DNA of 64,000 nt, from NCBI GenBank assembly GCA_017355425.1, contig CP070233.1:3017501-3081500 (forward strand), read 5' to 3'. Below are positions 8,621 through 16,938 of this stretch, piece after piece (positions within the stretch are counted from its first letter, which is position 1; each line of letters starts with the position of its first letter). A program made the position numbers and the translations under genes. The notes beneath the pieces are model-generated. The model was not told the origin of the DNA. It was given only the letters and a program-made list of their open reading frames with translations, and did not search any database. This DNA comes from Dolichospermum sp. DET69. GTDB taxonomy: Bacteria; Cyanobacteriota; Cyanobacteriia; Cyanobacteriales; Nostocaceae.

Positions 8621-8668
8621 ATGTGTTGGGGAGGGGACTAGATTTTCTTGTTTCCTCCCTTCACAAGA

Positions 8669-8812
8669 CTACCGTGTACACACAAGTGATTGAATCGCCC
8701 CCTAACCCCCAAAATTGGGGAACAAGAATTTTCAAAGTCCCCCAAAATTGGGGGATTTAGGGGGCGAAATAGGCCGAAACGAAGACGGGTAGGACTTGTG
8801 TGTACACCGTAG
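8669..8812. mobile_element. 144-bp MITE-like element (family B, copy 2)
   Basis: The ends are CTACCGTGTACACACAAGT and ACTTGTGTGTACACCGTAG, a 19-bp inverted repeat with one mismatch. The interior differs from copy 1: it carries CCCCCAAAATTGGGG-type arms and an AGGCCGAAACGAAGACGG stretch shared with the 303-bp copy at 21802-22104. The flanks CTTCACAAGA and CTTGATAAGA match at eight of ten positions, so the target duplication, if real, has decayed. This suggests an older insertion than copy 1. Confidence 0.8.
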
Positions 8813-9047
8813 CTTGATAAGAGGGGAACTAGAGTCAAAGTCCCCCTTTTAAGGGAGATTTAGGGGGATCTGAAAATATTTGATACACCACGAAGGACTT
8901 TTAAAACACCCTCTTAGTCTACTTCAGTAGACTTGAGCTATTAGACAGGGAATTTATTCCCTGGCTGACTGACGGGTGTGTAAGTCAACGGATGAGTAGG
9001 GGCGTATTGCAATACGCCCCTACTTAAGTTAACACCAACGAGCATTG

Positions 9048-10013
9048 CTAAACCCCGACAACTAACAACTGACAAAATATTGCTATTCCTAACCACAGTA
9101 AGAACGCATATTGGGTTAATTGTAAAGCTTTATAAATAGAATCTGGAGTAATGGGATAAATAGCATCTCCTAAAAGTGGTTTATCTTTAGCTACTCCACG
9201 ATACCAATTTATGCCTCCCATTTGTACACCTAAAACCGCAGCATAAGCGCATTCACTCCACCCAGAATTGGGACTGGGATCTTTAATTGCGTCGCGGCGA
9301 CAAATTCGCCAAACATTTAGAGGTTTCAATGATATTAATGATAAAGTTATCACTGTTAACCGACAAGGCAACCAAGTAAAACCATCTTCCCACCGCGCAC
9401 TAAACCAACCAAGATAAGTATAAGGTAGTTCTTTATAACCAATCATTGAATCTAAGGTGCTACTAGCTTTATATGCTAAAGCCAAAGGAGCAGCACCGAT
9501 AACAGGGATAAATGCCCCAATAATAGTATAAAAAAGAGGAGCCATTACCCCATCAGTCGCATTTTCTGTGACGGTTTCTAAGATTGCTCTGAGAATATCC
9601 ACTGTGGAAAGATTGGCTGTATCTCTACCGACATAATTACTTAAAACCTGTCGCGCTGGTTCTAATTCTCCATTTATTAAAGGTTGCAGAACTTCTGTAG
9701 CTGCATTTCCTAAACTTTTGAGAGCAAAACAACTAGCAACCAGAATGCTTTCTACGACAATTCCTAAAAATGGATGTATCCACTTGGCACTTTGAACTAG
9801 AATCCAGCCAACTAAACCACTACCAATCATCACAATTATCCCTAGGAAAATTCCGGACAGACGCTGAGAAAGAGGATTTTGACAATATTGGAGAGCTAGT
9901 TTACTCAAGCGAGAAATTACCCATCCCATAGCTCGCACGGGGTGAGGCCAACCCCAAGGATCTCCGATTAAGTAGTCTAACAATGCAGCCAAAATCAAAA
10001 CAGCAGATATCAT
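9048..10013 (-). CDS. cbiB: Adenosylcobinamide-phosphate synthase CbiB/CobD
   Basis: This integral membrane enzyme joins an aminopropanol group to the corrin side chain of adenosylcobyric acid, a late step in cobalamin synthesis. The 321-residue product has the family signature DYLIGDPWGWPHPVRAMG at residues 13-30, then several membrane spans, the conserved NYVGRDTANLS near 124-134 and AILETVTENATDGVMAPLFY near 141-160. The spans and length are normal. It stands alone; no other cobalamin gene is in the window. The start is an ATG at 10013, followed upstream by a heptamer array that separates it from the Rrf2 gene. Confidence 0.93.
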   Translation of the reverse strand: MISAVLILAALLDYLIGDPWGWPHPVRAMGWVISRLSKLALQYCQNPLSQRLSGIFLGIIVMIGSGLVGWILVQSAKWIHPFLGIVVESILVASCFALKSLGNAATEVLQPLINGELEPARQVLSNYVGRDTANLSTVDILRAILETVTENATDGVMAPLFYTIIGAFIPVIGAAPLALAYKASSTLDSMIGYKELPYTYLGWFSARWEDGFTWLPCRLTVITLSLISLKPLNVWRICRRDAIKDPSPNSGWSECAYAAVLGVQMGGINWYRGVAKDKPLLGDAIYPITPDSIYKALQLTQYAFLLWLGIAIFCQLLVVGV

Positions 10014-10022
10014 TTTTTCTTT

Positions 10023-10141
10023 GTCAGTGGTCAGTGGTTAGTTGTCAGTTGTTGGTTGTCAGTGGTCAGTGGTTAGTTGTCAGTTGTCAGTTGTTGGTTG
10101 TCAGTGGTCAGTGGTTAGTTGTTAGTTGTTAGTTGTCAGTT
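10023..10141. repeat. Heptamer array, 17 copies of GTYAGTK type
   Basis: Seventeen tandem 7-mers of the form GTCAGTG, GTTAGTT, GTCAGTT and GTTGGTT occupy the whole gap between cbiB and the Rrf2 gene. A higher-order unit of about five heptamers repeats roughly three times. This is another cyanobacterial STRR locus with a unit different from those at 510 and 701. Confidence 0.92.
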
Positions 10142-10145
10142 ATCA

Positions 10146-10589
10146 CTAAACTACAAAATTGGCTTCTTCACCTTGAGATGCTTGCCAACTGCGAGCGTCA
10201 TAATAAAGATCTGCCAGGGTAATATTGTACAAGGCTTCTTTTAGCTTTTGGTTGAGTCTGTGCCAGAGACTGGATGTTACCCAATCTGCTGTTTGAGTAG
10301 GTGTGGGATTGTTCAGGGGTAAGTTAGTTATATTTTCACCAACTGCTTCTAAAATTTGTCCAATAGATATTTGTGCCGGTTTTTTTGCTAATTGGTATCC
10401 ACCGACGCTACCACGAATTGATGTTACTAATCCGGCTCGACGCATTTCTATGAGCAACTTTTCTAAATAAGGAGCAGGGATATCTTGACGTTTGGCGATC
10501 GCTCTGACCGATTCAGGCCCATATTTTGGACGCAAACTCAAATCTAGTAATGCTTTTACACTGTAGTGTCCCCTCGTCGTTAGTTTCAT
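10146..10589 (-). CDS. Rrf2 family transcriptional regulator without cysteines
   Basis: Rrf2 proteins are winged-helix repressors or activators, several of which (IscR, NsrR) sense iron-sulfur state. The 147-residue product begins KLTTRGHYSVKALLDL and has the winged-helix core IPAPYLEKLLIEMRRAGLV (residues 41-59) followed by the wing GSVGGYQLAKKP (65-76). No cysteine occurs anywhere in the protein, so it cannot hold a cluster through the usual three-cysteine motif. It may sense something else or act as a CymR-like regulator. Upstream is a 384-bp gap shared with the divergent cyAbrB gene. Confidence 0.85.
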   Translation of the reverse strand: MKLTTRGHYSVKALLDLSLRPKYGPESVRAIAKRQDIPAPYLEKLLIEMRRAGLVTSIRGSVGGYQLAKKPAQISIGQILEAVGENITNLPLNNPTPTQTADWVTSSLWHRLNQKLKEALYNITLADLYYDARSWQASQGEEANFVV

Positions 10590-10973
10590 ATTTTGCTAAT
10601 TATAAAATTTCCTTTCTTTAATGGCTCTTCCCTCTTCCCGGTCTGATTGTGTAATGAGTGCGAATTAAATCAGAATACTATATAAGACTCCTAATTGATT
10701 CTTGAAAAGAATCCCTTTGCCTTTTACCTGCCTATCCAAGTAATTTGCAGAATCAAAACCGGATTCCTATCTATAGTAGCTATCAGCATCATTATAATTA
10801 TATTTTTGAAAATTTTTGAAAAAAATTGATAATAGTGCAACAATTTTGTCAATGAGTGTAATATACTTGGTCAGGCTGATAAAAAAACGCAAGGATACTG
10901 TTCCTATTAGTTCAATATCAGCTAAAATAAAATCCACTTGACAACTTCAAAAAATCATTTTCGACCTAAGTTG
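10590..10973. promoter_or_regulatory. Divergent intergenic region between the Rrf2 and cyAbrB genes
   Basis: The 384 bp between two divergently transcribed regulator genes should hold both promoters. It is AT-rich, with a TTTTTGAAAATTTTTGAAAA near-repeat at about 10802-10821. I could not pick out a convincing -35/-10 pair or a known operator. Its position suggests either product could act on the other's promoter. Confidence 0.4.
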
Positions 10974-11384
10974 ATGCCTAAACAGAAAAAAATTGAACTC
11001 CTAGTCGGTGACGAACTGCTCAAAAAAGTTAAAGAGCTAGAAGCCATTAGCAAAGACGAAAAAGCTAAACAGTGTGGCTACTATACTGTTACCAAAAATG
11101 GTATAGAGCGCGTTAACATGATGAAATTCTTGAATGCCCTAATTGATGCCGAGGGTATTCAGTTGGATAGTTCTCCCAGTGCGAATGGGCGTGGTGGACG
11201 GAGTGCCAGCTATAGAATTAGTGTGCAATCAAACCACAACCTGCTAATTGGTGCAGCTTACACAAAACAGATGAATCTTCAACCTGGTGATGAGTTTATC
11301 ATCACTTTAGGGAAAAAGCATATTCGACTCCGACAAGTAGATTCAGAATCTGTAGAAAATGCTGAAGTAGAAGCTACAGCTTAA
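10974..11384 (+). CDS. cyAbrB family transcriptional regulator (CalA-like)
   Basis: cyAbrB proteins are abundant cyanobacterial DNA-binding proteins that act broadly on carbon/nitrogen balance, hydrogenase and heterocyst genes. The product carries the family block KAKQCGYYTVTKNGIERVN in its first half and a swapped-hairpin AbrB domain at the C-terminus, LIGAAYTKQMNLQPGDEFII, followed by KHIRLRQV. The MPKQKKIELLVGDELL opening and the ERVNMMKFLNALIDAEGI segment fit the CalA (cyAbrB1) clade better than CalB, an inference from memory of the clades. I use the ATG at 10974 (136 residues); a TTG at 10938 would add twelve residues. AbrB factors usually regulate themselves. Confidence 0.88.
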   Translation: MPKQKKIELLVGDELLKKVKELEAISKDEKAKQCGYYTVTKNGIERVNMMKFLNALIDAEGIQLDSSPSANGRGGRSASYRISVQSNHNLLIGAAYTKQMNLQPGDEFIITLGKKHIRLRQVDSESVENAEVEATA

Positions 11385-11445
11385 GGAATATTCATTAGTT
11401 TTATCAGTTGTCAGTGGTTTACTTTTACCTCTGATAGCTGACTAA

Positions 11446-13296
11446 TTACCAATTCCCAATTTCCTCTATATATTCGGTGGTTGGGATCACTGGTAAATAT
11501 TGGTGTAGTACCTTAGTGATTGCTGTTAAATTACAGGTTAATTCAATTTGTTCTCTCTCTAGCAAACCCAGAATAAAATCAGGATTGTCTTTAGCTACCA
11601 CTGGTAATTGATGTAAACCACGTAATGCCATCCGGTCTAAAGCTTCAGATAAAGGTTCATCATCCCTGGCATAGAGAATATCTGTAGTACAAATATCTAT
11701 CAGTTTTTGAGTAGATAAATATTCCTGAATTTCAGTAGATGAATTAGGAAGGTTTTGGCATATAAACAAAGTCCGTTTAATATCTTCTAGAGAAAGAATT
11801 CCCACCAGCTTGCCAGCATCATCATCAATAATCAAAGCACTGCGTATTCGTCCCCGTGTCATTACTACCGCAGCCTCTAATACTCCCAGACTTGCTGATA
11901 ATTTTTTGGGGTAAGTGTGCATAGCATCTGCTACTAACATTTGCTGCCAAAGTTCTACCTTTTCATCTTTCAATTCTGGTAAACCAATCTGTTGGAGATT
12001 AGAATTAGCGTCTAAAGTTGGTTTAATTCGTTCTACTAACCAAACACTTAAACCCACCGCTGCCATTAAAGGTAAAACAATGCGGTAATCACGGGTTAAT
12101 TCAAATAACATTAAAATTGCTGTTAATGGCGCTCTCACACTACCTGCTAAAACCGCTGCCATACCTACCATGGCATAGGCTGGAGGAGCGGCCATATATT
12201 CTCCTATTGTCGGTGCAATCAAAGCCAAAAATTTAGCATAAGCAGACCCAAAGGAAGCACCTAAAAACATAGCTGGTGCGAATAATCCACCCACAAAACC
12301 ACTCCCTGAACTTACCGCTGTTATTAGCAGTTTTAACACCAGTAATATTAGTAAGAGGTTGAGGGAAAAATCCTCATCCTGTAGCATAGCTTCTACAGTT
12401 CCATAGCCAATACCCAAAATTTGCGGATAGCGCCAACCGACTATACCAATAATTACACCACCCAAAATTGGCTGAATTGACTGAGGAATTTGCCCTAATA
12501 ACGTTAATCCTGGTAAATTTCCAGCAAAGCCGGCTTTAGCTAACCGAATTGATTCAGTATAGGTGAGAGAAATTAAACTTGCACCCAAACCTAAACCCAG
12601 ATAAAGTGGTAATTCCATGTAACTGCGAACTTGATAAGCAGGTAAAGCAAAAGCCGGTTGTGAACCTAAACCAATTTGAGCAATTAAGGCAGCGACAACG
12701 GCGGCAAGTAATACCACACTTACAGCAGAAGTAGCAAAATAGGTACTACCCATGACTACTTCTAAGGCAAAAAATACTCCGGCAATGGGGGCATTAAAAC
12801 CAGCCGCTAAACCAGCCGCAGCCCCAGCACCTAAAAGTAACCGTTGACGCTCTTGAGAAACTTGTAATATATCAGACAACAAAACTCCGAAATTAGTACC
12901 AATTTCCACACTTGGACCCTCTGGACCTAAGGACGCACCACTACCGAGAGAAACGGCCGCAGCGATCATTTTTGTCACCGGTCGGAGGGGTTTCTTCGCT
13001 TCTTTGCCTTGAGAAATAGCTATCAGAGATGAAAGCCCTGGCCCAAAATCTTGAGTTTGCCAACGCATGAGGCCCACAATGATGCCACCGAGAGTAGGAA
13101 CAGCCGCTAAGGTCCAAGCACCCCATCTCCCGATCTGTCCCATCAGATTTTCCAACATGAAGTTGTTAATTAGCTCGATTAAATAGTGAAAAGTGACTAC
13201 ACCCATACCTGTGCTACCGCCAATTAGTACGGCTAAAAACAGCACTACTGTTTCTGGGGAGGGTTGAAAACGATTAATTAACTGAGTGAACCGCAT
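11446..13296 (-). CDS. ClC family chloride channel/antiporter with CBS domains
   Basis: ClC proteins are homodimeric chloride channels or Cl-/H+ exchangers. The 616-residue product has the selectivity motif GSGASLGPEGPSVEIG at 118-133; the Glu in GPEGP (about residue 126) corresponds to the external gating glutamate. GSGFVGGLFAP near 333 is the GxFxP motif. About ten hydrophobic helices precede a soluble C-terminal region with two CBS domains (about 450-600), which often bind adenine nucleotides. The start ATG at 13296 is directly upstream of the first hydrophobic helix. No linked gene suggests a special role. Confidence 0.92.
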   Translation of the reverse strand: MRFTQLINRFQPSPETVVLFLAVLIGGSTGMGVVTFHYLIELINNFMLENLMGQIGRWGAWTLAAVPTLGGIIVGLMRWQTQDFGPGLSSLIAISQGKEAKKPLRPVTKMIAAAVSLGSGASLGPEGPSVEIGTNFGVLLSDILQVSQERQRLLLGAGAAAGLAAGFNAPIAGVFFALEVVMGSTYFATSAVSVVLLAAVVAALIAQIGLGSQPAFALPAYQVRSYMELPLYLGLGLGASLISLTYTESIRLAKAGFAGNLPGLTLLGQIPQSIQPILGGVIIGIVGWRYPQILGIGYGTVEAMLQDEDFSLNLLLILLVLKLLITAVSSGSGFVGGLFAPAMFLGASFGSAYAKFLALIAPTIGEYMAAPPAYAMVGMAAVLAGSVRAPLTAILMLFELTRDYRIVLPLMAAVGLSVWLVERIKPTLDANSNLQQIGLPELKDEKVELWQQMLVADAMHTYPKKLSASLGVLEAAVVMTRGRIRSALIIDDDAGKLVGILSLEDIKRTLFICQNLPNSSTEIQEYLSTQKLIDICTTDILYARDDEPLSEALDRMALRGLHQLPVVAKDNPDFILGLLEREQIELTCNLTAITKVLHQYLPVIPTTEYIEEIGNW

Positions 13297-13841
13297 GGAA
13301 GATTGGGGAAATATAGGGTTTTATGAGTTTCGTCGTCAGCTAGGATGTAAAGCTGAACTATATTGATATAGGACTAATATTTGATTTTTGATAGCTTGCG
13401 TGGCGTAGCCATAATATCCGTAGAATGGACAATGCCAATCGGATAAGGGTTTTGGTGAGCATTGCCCACCCTAAACTACTTAAAATTTTTCAAATATCAG
13501 TTATGATTCCTATAAATGTATTGATAAAGGGGGGAAATGCCAGAAAAATCTATTTCTTCGCTATTATTTCTTATTTTGGTTTATTAAAGGAGAAACTGCC
13601 TACTCAATAATTAATTAACAAAAATTACAAAATAGTTAGAAAAAAATAATTCCTTCCTGCGGTACTAACAACTTGGGTTAATATTGAAGGGAGTATGTCA
13701 TTAGGTCAATTTATTTCTCAGAGTCCATTATAGTATTTTACCAATCACCATCAGTGATTATGGCATAAATACTAGATATCCAGTAAAATTCAATACAGAT
13801 ATTGTTATAAATAGAATCAAGGGACTAGGCGGACGAGGTAG
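13297..13841. other. 545-bp gap, repeat remnants only
   Basis: Bases 13388-13412 read GATAGCTTGCGTGGCGTAGCC, the inner terminal sequence of the family A repeat found at 21667 and 44980, without the rest of the element. Next to it is a TGAGCATTGCCCACC stretch that is common between cyanobacterial genes. Short open frames here lack any codon or motif support. The last 50 bases may hold the promoter of the next gene. Confidence 0.5.
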
Positions 13842-14219
13842 ATGAGTACAAATACTTTTCATGATCATTATGTTACTTGCCCAATTTGCCAAAGAAATAA
13901 CAGAACAACGCCAATAAAATCTTATATTGGTTTGTTTACTTGCCCTTATTGCCAAGAAAAATTAGTTGTTTGCCAAAGTGGACACTATGTGCGTGATCCA
14001 TTTATTTGGAGACAAATGATGATCTCTTCGGCTTTACGTCGTCAAAGCCGACCTTTATCCAGGATTATCAGAGATTTTATCTTTATTAAGCGTCCTTTCT
14101 TGTCCTTAGTTGTGGGAAGTGCAGTTTTTTTGGGTATTGTCACTATGACTCAAGACAATATGAGTCATAATGGCCAAGAAATTCCCAAGTTGGAAAGAAT
14201 TGATAATAGAGGGAAGTAA
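13842..14219 (+). CDS. Small zinc-ribbon membrane protein of unknown function
   Basis: I do not recognise a named family. The 125-residue product has two CxxC pairs, CPIC at residues 13-16 and CPYC at 34-37, spaced as in a zinc ribbon. A basic stretch (about 55-85) follows, then one hydrophobic helix, FLSLVVGSAVFLGIVTM at about 87-103, and a short polar tail. It therefore looks like a zinc ribbon facing the cytoplasm and anchored by one C-terminal span. The ATG start lies within ATGAGTAC preceded by GAGGTAG, an acceptable ribosome-binding site. Confidence 0.6.
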   Translation: MSTNTFHDHYVTCPICQRNNRTTPIKSYIGLFTCPYCQEKLVVCQSGHYVRDPFIWRQMMISSALRRQSRPLSRIIRDFIFIKRPFLSLVVGSAVFLGIVTMTQDNMSHNGQEIPKLERIDNRGK

Positions 14220-14398
14220 AATCTGATGGCTGCAACTAATTCTATTTTCACCGATAAATTAACCGTGCAGTAGGGGTTTAGCTTTTGCTTTACCCCTAGG
14301 ATAAATGTGGTTTTTACAGCAATACATATTTGATATTTTTTGTCAATGTGTAAATCCTAGATAAATTGGCATACTATATACTGAAGAGCCATTATGTC

Positions 14399-15190
14399 CT
14401 ACCTCACTTTAACTTCACGGACTTCTCCCAAGCGAGTAAAGCGGATTTCAATTCGTCGTCGTGTGACATCTTCCTTCCTTGCTATGTCGGCAAATTGTCC
14501 ATTTGGTAATATTAATTGTGCGGCAGAATAAGCACGGAATGAGAGTCCTTGTAGTCTATTTTGTTGCTTTTGGATATCACGCAACACCTTGACGACTGAT
14601 AAAGCTCGCATGATTCCTAAGTCAGCATTAGAACCTGACTGAAGTTTTCCTATTGGTAATGTCCCATTAATGACTTTTTCTAAATTTACATCTAAATTAC
14701 TGGTGACTTTACCATTAGGTTGTCCGTCTGTGTGTCCGATAATTTCGACAACATTGATTCCATATTGTTTAGTTCTATTTTCTATTTCTGGTACTATTTG
14801 TTGCAATATATAAATTGACATTTTTGACGGTATTTCTGCACTACCGGAAGCAAATCTATAATCACCTTGATCTTTGATAATGATAATTGGTGGTGCGTCT
14901 GTTCGTTGTTTTTTAATTTTGAGTTCTGCTTGTAAATTTTCTACTTGTTGTTTTAGCTTGTTTTGAGATTTTAATTCTGTTTGTAAGTTTTTGATTTTTT
15001 GTTCTAATTGTTTTGTTTTCTCAGGTAAATTAAGTGAATTCTGAGCAGATTTTTTAGTAATTTGTGATATGACAATAGTTAGAAATAAAAATAAAACTAA
15101 TATCATAAAAGCATTAGACATCAAATCAGTAAATGCTTGCCAAACATTTAAATCTTCATTGTATTCAGTATATCGTGAACGACGTGCCAT
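14399..15190 (-). CDS. MotB/ZorB-like OmpA-domain stator protein
   Basis: The 263-residue product has the layout of a proton-motor stator B subunit. A short cytoplasmic tail is followed by one membrane span (about 20-42) opening with WQAFTDLMSNAFM; the Asp at residue 22 sits where MotB and ZorB carry their proton-binding aspartate. A coiled coil spans about 55-97. The C-terminal OmpA-like domain (about 108-255) has IIGHTDGQPNG at 150-160 and the later LGIMRALSVVKVL that normally holds peptidoglycan. The gene is the last of four in one operon, 54 bases after the MotA-like gene. No flagellar genes exist in such organisms, so a motility stator is unlikely. The assignment is by pattern, not by measured similarity. 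Confidence 0.8.
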   Translation of the reverse strand: MARRSRYTEYNEDLNVWQAFTDLMSNAFMILVLFLFLTIVISQITKKSAQNSLNLPEKTKQLEQKIKNLQTELKSQNKLKQQVENLQAELKIKKQRTDAPPIIIIKDQGDYRFASGSAEIPSKMSIYILQQIVPEIENRTKQYGINVVEIIGHTDGQPNGKVTSNLDVNLEKVINGTLPIGKLQSGSNADLGIMRALSVVKVLRDIQKQQNRLQGLSFRAYSAAQLILPNGQFADIARKEDVTRRRIEIRFTRLGEVREVKVR

Positions 15191-15244
15191 AAGTTAAGAT
15201 TTCAATTGCAAATGCTATTTCAAAAGTTGATCACAGTAAATTTA

Positions 15245-16873
15245 TTATTCCGGCGTTTTCATGACTTGTCTGAGTTGGTTAATAGAATTTTTGGTATCAT
15301 TCAAATGTTTGTTACATTCTTGGATGTTCTTAATTACCATTGCTAAACCTTTTGTGTTTATATTGGTTTGCTTGTCAATACCTTGAACAATAATATTACT
15401 AACGTTTTGATATTCAGAAGTTAATCGAACATTGTTATTTTGTAATAACTCTATTAAATCTAATTTAATAGTATCAATTTTAATGATAAATTGATTGGTA
15501 TATCCTTCAGTATTGCTGATAAAAGTCTGAAATTGTTGATGATTATGATCAATTTGTTTATCAAATGCTAAATTCATTTGTTCTGTATTATATTGTAAAA
15601 ACTCTAGCAATTGATTCAGCGCAATTTCTACATTATTCAAACTATCAGCTTTGTCGCTAATTTTTATTTCTAATTGATCAAGTTGGTTAATAGCTTCAGA
15701 AAAACTATTAGCACCTTGTTGGAGTTTAGGAATAATTTCACTCAGAGCATTTTGGTTAGTTTGATGTAAATCTAATACTTGAATTGAAGTTTGATTAATA
15801 TTCTTAATATCTTCTGATAAATTAATTAAATTTTGACTACAATCTTCAATTTTTATTAACACCGTTACCATCAAGTTACTTGTTTGGGCAAACTTTGCAG
15901 CCGATTCAGAAAATTTCTGTTGTGTATTGCTCAAATCTGCTGTAGCTGCTGATAATTGCTGAGGAAACTGACTTTGATGAAAAATATTAGCTGACTGTTT
16001 AAATATCTGAGATGCTGCATTTAATTCTGGAATTGAGTTTTTAAATTCATTAGCAGCACTAGATATAGTTCCAGCAGCAGCATTAAATCTTTCATAAACT
16101 TGTCTAGCTAAATCTGTAGTTTCTTTATTTCCATCAGCAATTTGTTGTGCTACTTTTCCCATAGATTGTTCTACAGCTTTTCGCACTGTTTCACCAAAAT
16201 TTGTTAAAAATTCATCTTGCTGGGATACCATTTTATTAACTATTTTATCCAGACGGTTATCACCCTGCACTTCAGGAAGATAAATATTATCTAGATAGTC
16301 TTCTAAAGAACTAATCAAGCAATATTTAGCAAGTCCTGCATTAAATATAAAATTGAATACCGTTAACAAAGCACTAAAAAATAGTCCTGTCAAACTGGTG
16401 GTAAATGCAATACTCATTCCTTCCAATGGTTTCTTTAATTCAGTAACTAAATTGCTGACATCATTAGCATTAGCTTGATTAATTGTTTGACTCAAAGTAG
16501 ATAAATTAATAGTGATACCTAAAAAAGTACCAAGTAACCCAAATGCTAACAATAAATTTGGCAGAATCCGACATAAATAATCTATTTGTTCACAGGTAAA
16601 TCCCTTAATTTTTTCTTGACTATAAACTTGATCAATTAATGCTGCTGTATTTATCTGATCTAATTTTCTAGAAGCTTGCTGAAATCTATCTTCTAATGTT
16701 ATAACAATTTTCGGTTGTTCTCCCCTTACTCCTGTTTTGATTAATCTTTGGACTTTATTAGTCAACTTTATCAAATAGCGGTAAAGAGATATGCGAAGGA
16801 AAATAGTAAATATCGAAGGAATGATAACCAGAACAACAGTGATAAAAATTAAGTAAGGTGGTAGTGGTGGCAT
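15245..16873 (-). CDS. MotA/ExbB/ZorA-like membrane protein with long coiled-coil tail
   Basis: Three hydrophobic spans are visible: about residues 6-28, then LPNLLLAFGLLGTFLGITINL (about 104-124, given as a span) and MSIAFTTSLTGLFFSALLTVFNF (about 153-175). The last two match the pore-forming pair of MotA/TolQ/ExbB, with polar Thr/Ser residues where those proteins conduct protons. Beyond residue 210 the chain is almost entirely a long Gln/Asn/Leu-rich coiled coil to residue 542. A tail of this size is a feature of ZorA of the Zorya defence system and not of ordinary stators. I chose the ATG at 16873, preceded by an AAAGGTAAA-like site; a TTG at 16933 would add twenty residues but lacks a site. 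It is in operon with the tubulin-like gene. Confidence 0.8.
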   Translation of the reverse strand: MPPLPPYLIFITVVLVIIPSIFTIFLRISLYRYLIKLTNKVQRLIKTGVRGEQPKIVITLEDRFQQASRKLDQINTAALIDQVYSQEKIKGFTCEQIDYLCRILPNLLLAFGLLGTFLGITINLSTLSQTINQANANDVSNLVTELKKPLEGMSIAFTTSLTGLFFSALLTVFNFIFNAGLAKYCLISSLEDYLDNIYLPEVQGDNRLDKIVNKMVSQQDEFLTNFGETVRKAVEQSMGKVAQQIADGNKETTDLARQVYERFNAAAGTISSAANEFKNSIPELNAASQIFKQSANIFHQSQFPQQLSAATADLSNTQQKFSESAAKFAQTSNLMVTVLIKIEDCSQNLINLSEDIKNINQTSIQVLDLHQTNQNALSEIIPKLQQGANSFSEAINQLDQLEIKISDKADSLNNVEIALNQLLEFLQYNTEQMNLAFDKQIDHNHQQFQTFISNTEGYTNQFIIKIDTIKLDLIELLQNNNVRLTSEYQNVSNIIVQGIDKQTNINTKGLAMVIKNIQECNKHLNDTKNSINQLRQVMKTPE

Positions 16874-16938
16874 AAAATTTACCTTTGGTAGTGCAGGAAT
16901 ATTGTTGAAAGTGGGTAGATGTGAACTACCCAAAAAAA

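Larger units (their letters stand above)
8422..8914. repeat. Outer repeat (family A), partly decayed, carrying two inserted elements
   Basis: After removing the two inserted elements at 8456-8620 and 8669-8812, the remaining bases match the outer parts of the repeats at 21667-22167 and 44619-44980: an ACCCCACCCTAACCCTCC stretch, a TTGGGGAGGG stretch, CCTAAATCTCCC-like tracts in reverse, and the terminal AAACACCCTCTT at 8903-8914. The left terminus is not recognisable. Nothing in it looks protein-coding. Confidence 0.6.

Noticed and set aside
13425-13610. Open frame of 61 residues in the gap after the ClC gene
   Set aside because: It overlaps a known type of intergenic repeat and shows no domain or ribosome-binding site.
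14399-16873. A complete Zorya defence system
   Set aside because: No ZorC/ZorD or ZorE gene is next to the pair; the operon instead carries tubulin-like and VWA genes.
14399-16873. Flagellar stator motAB
   Set aside because: The long tail and the operon partners do not fit, and filamentous cyanobacteria have no flagella.
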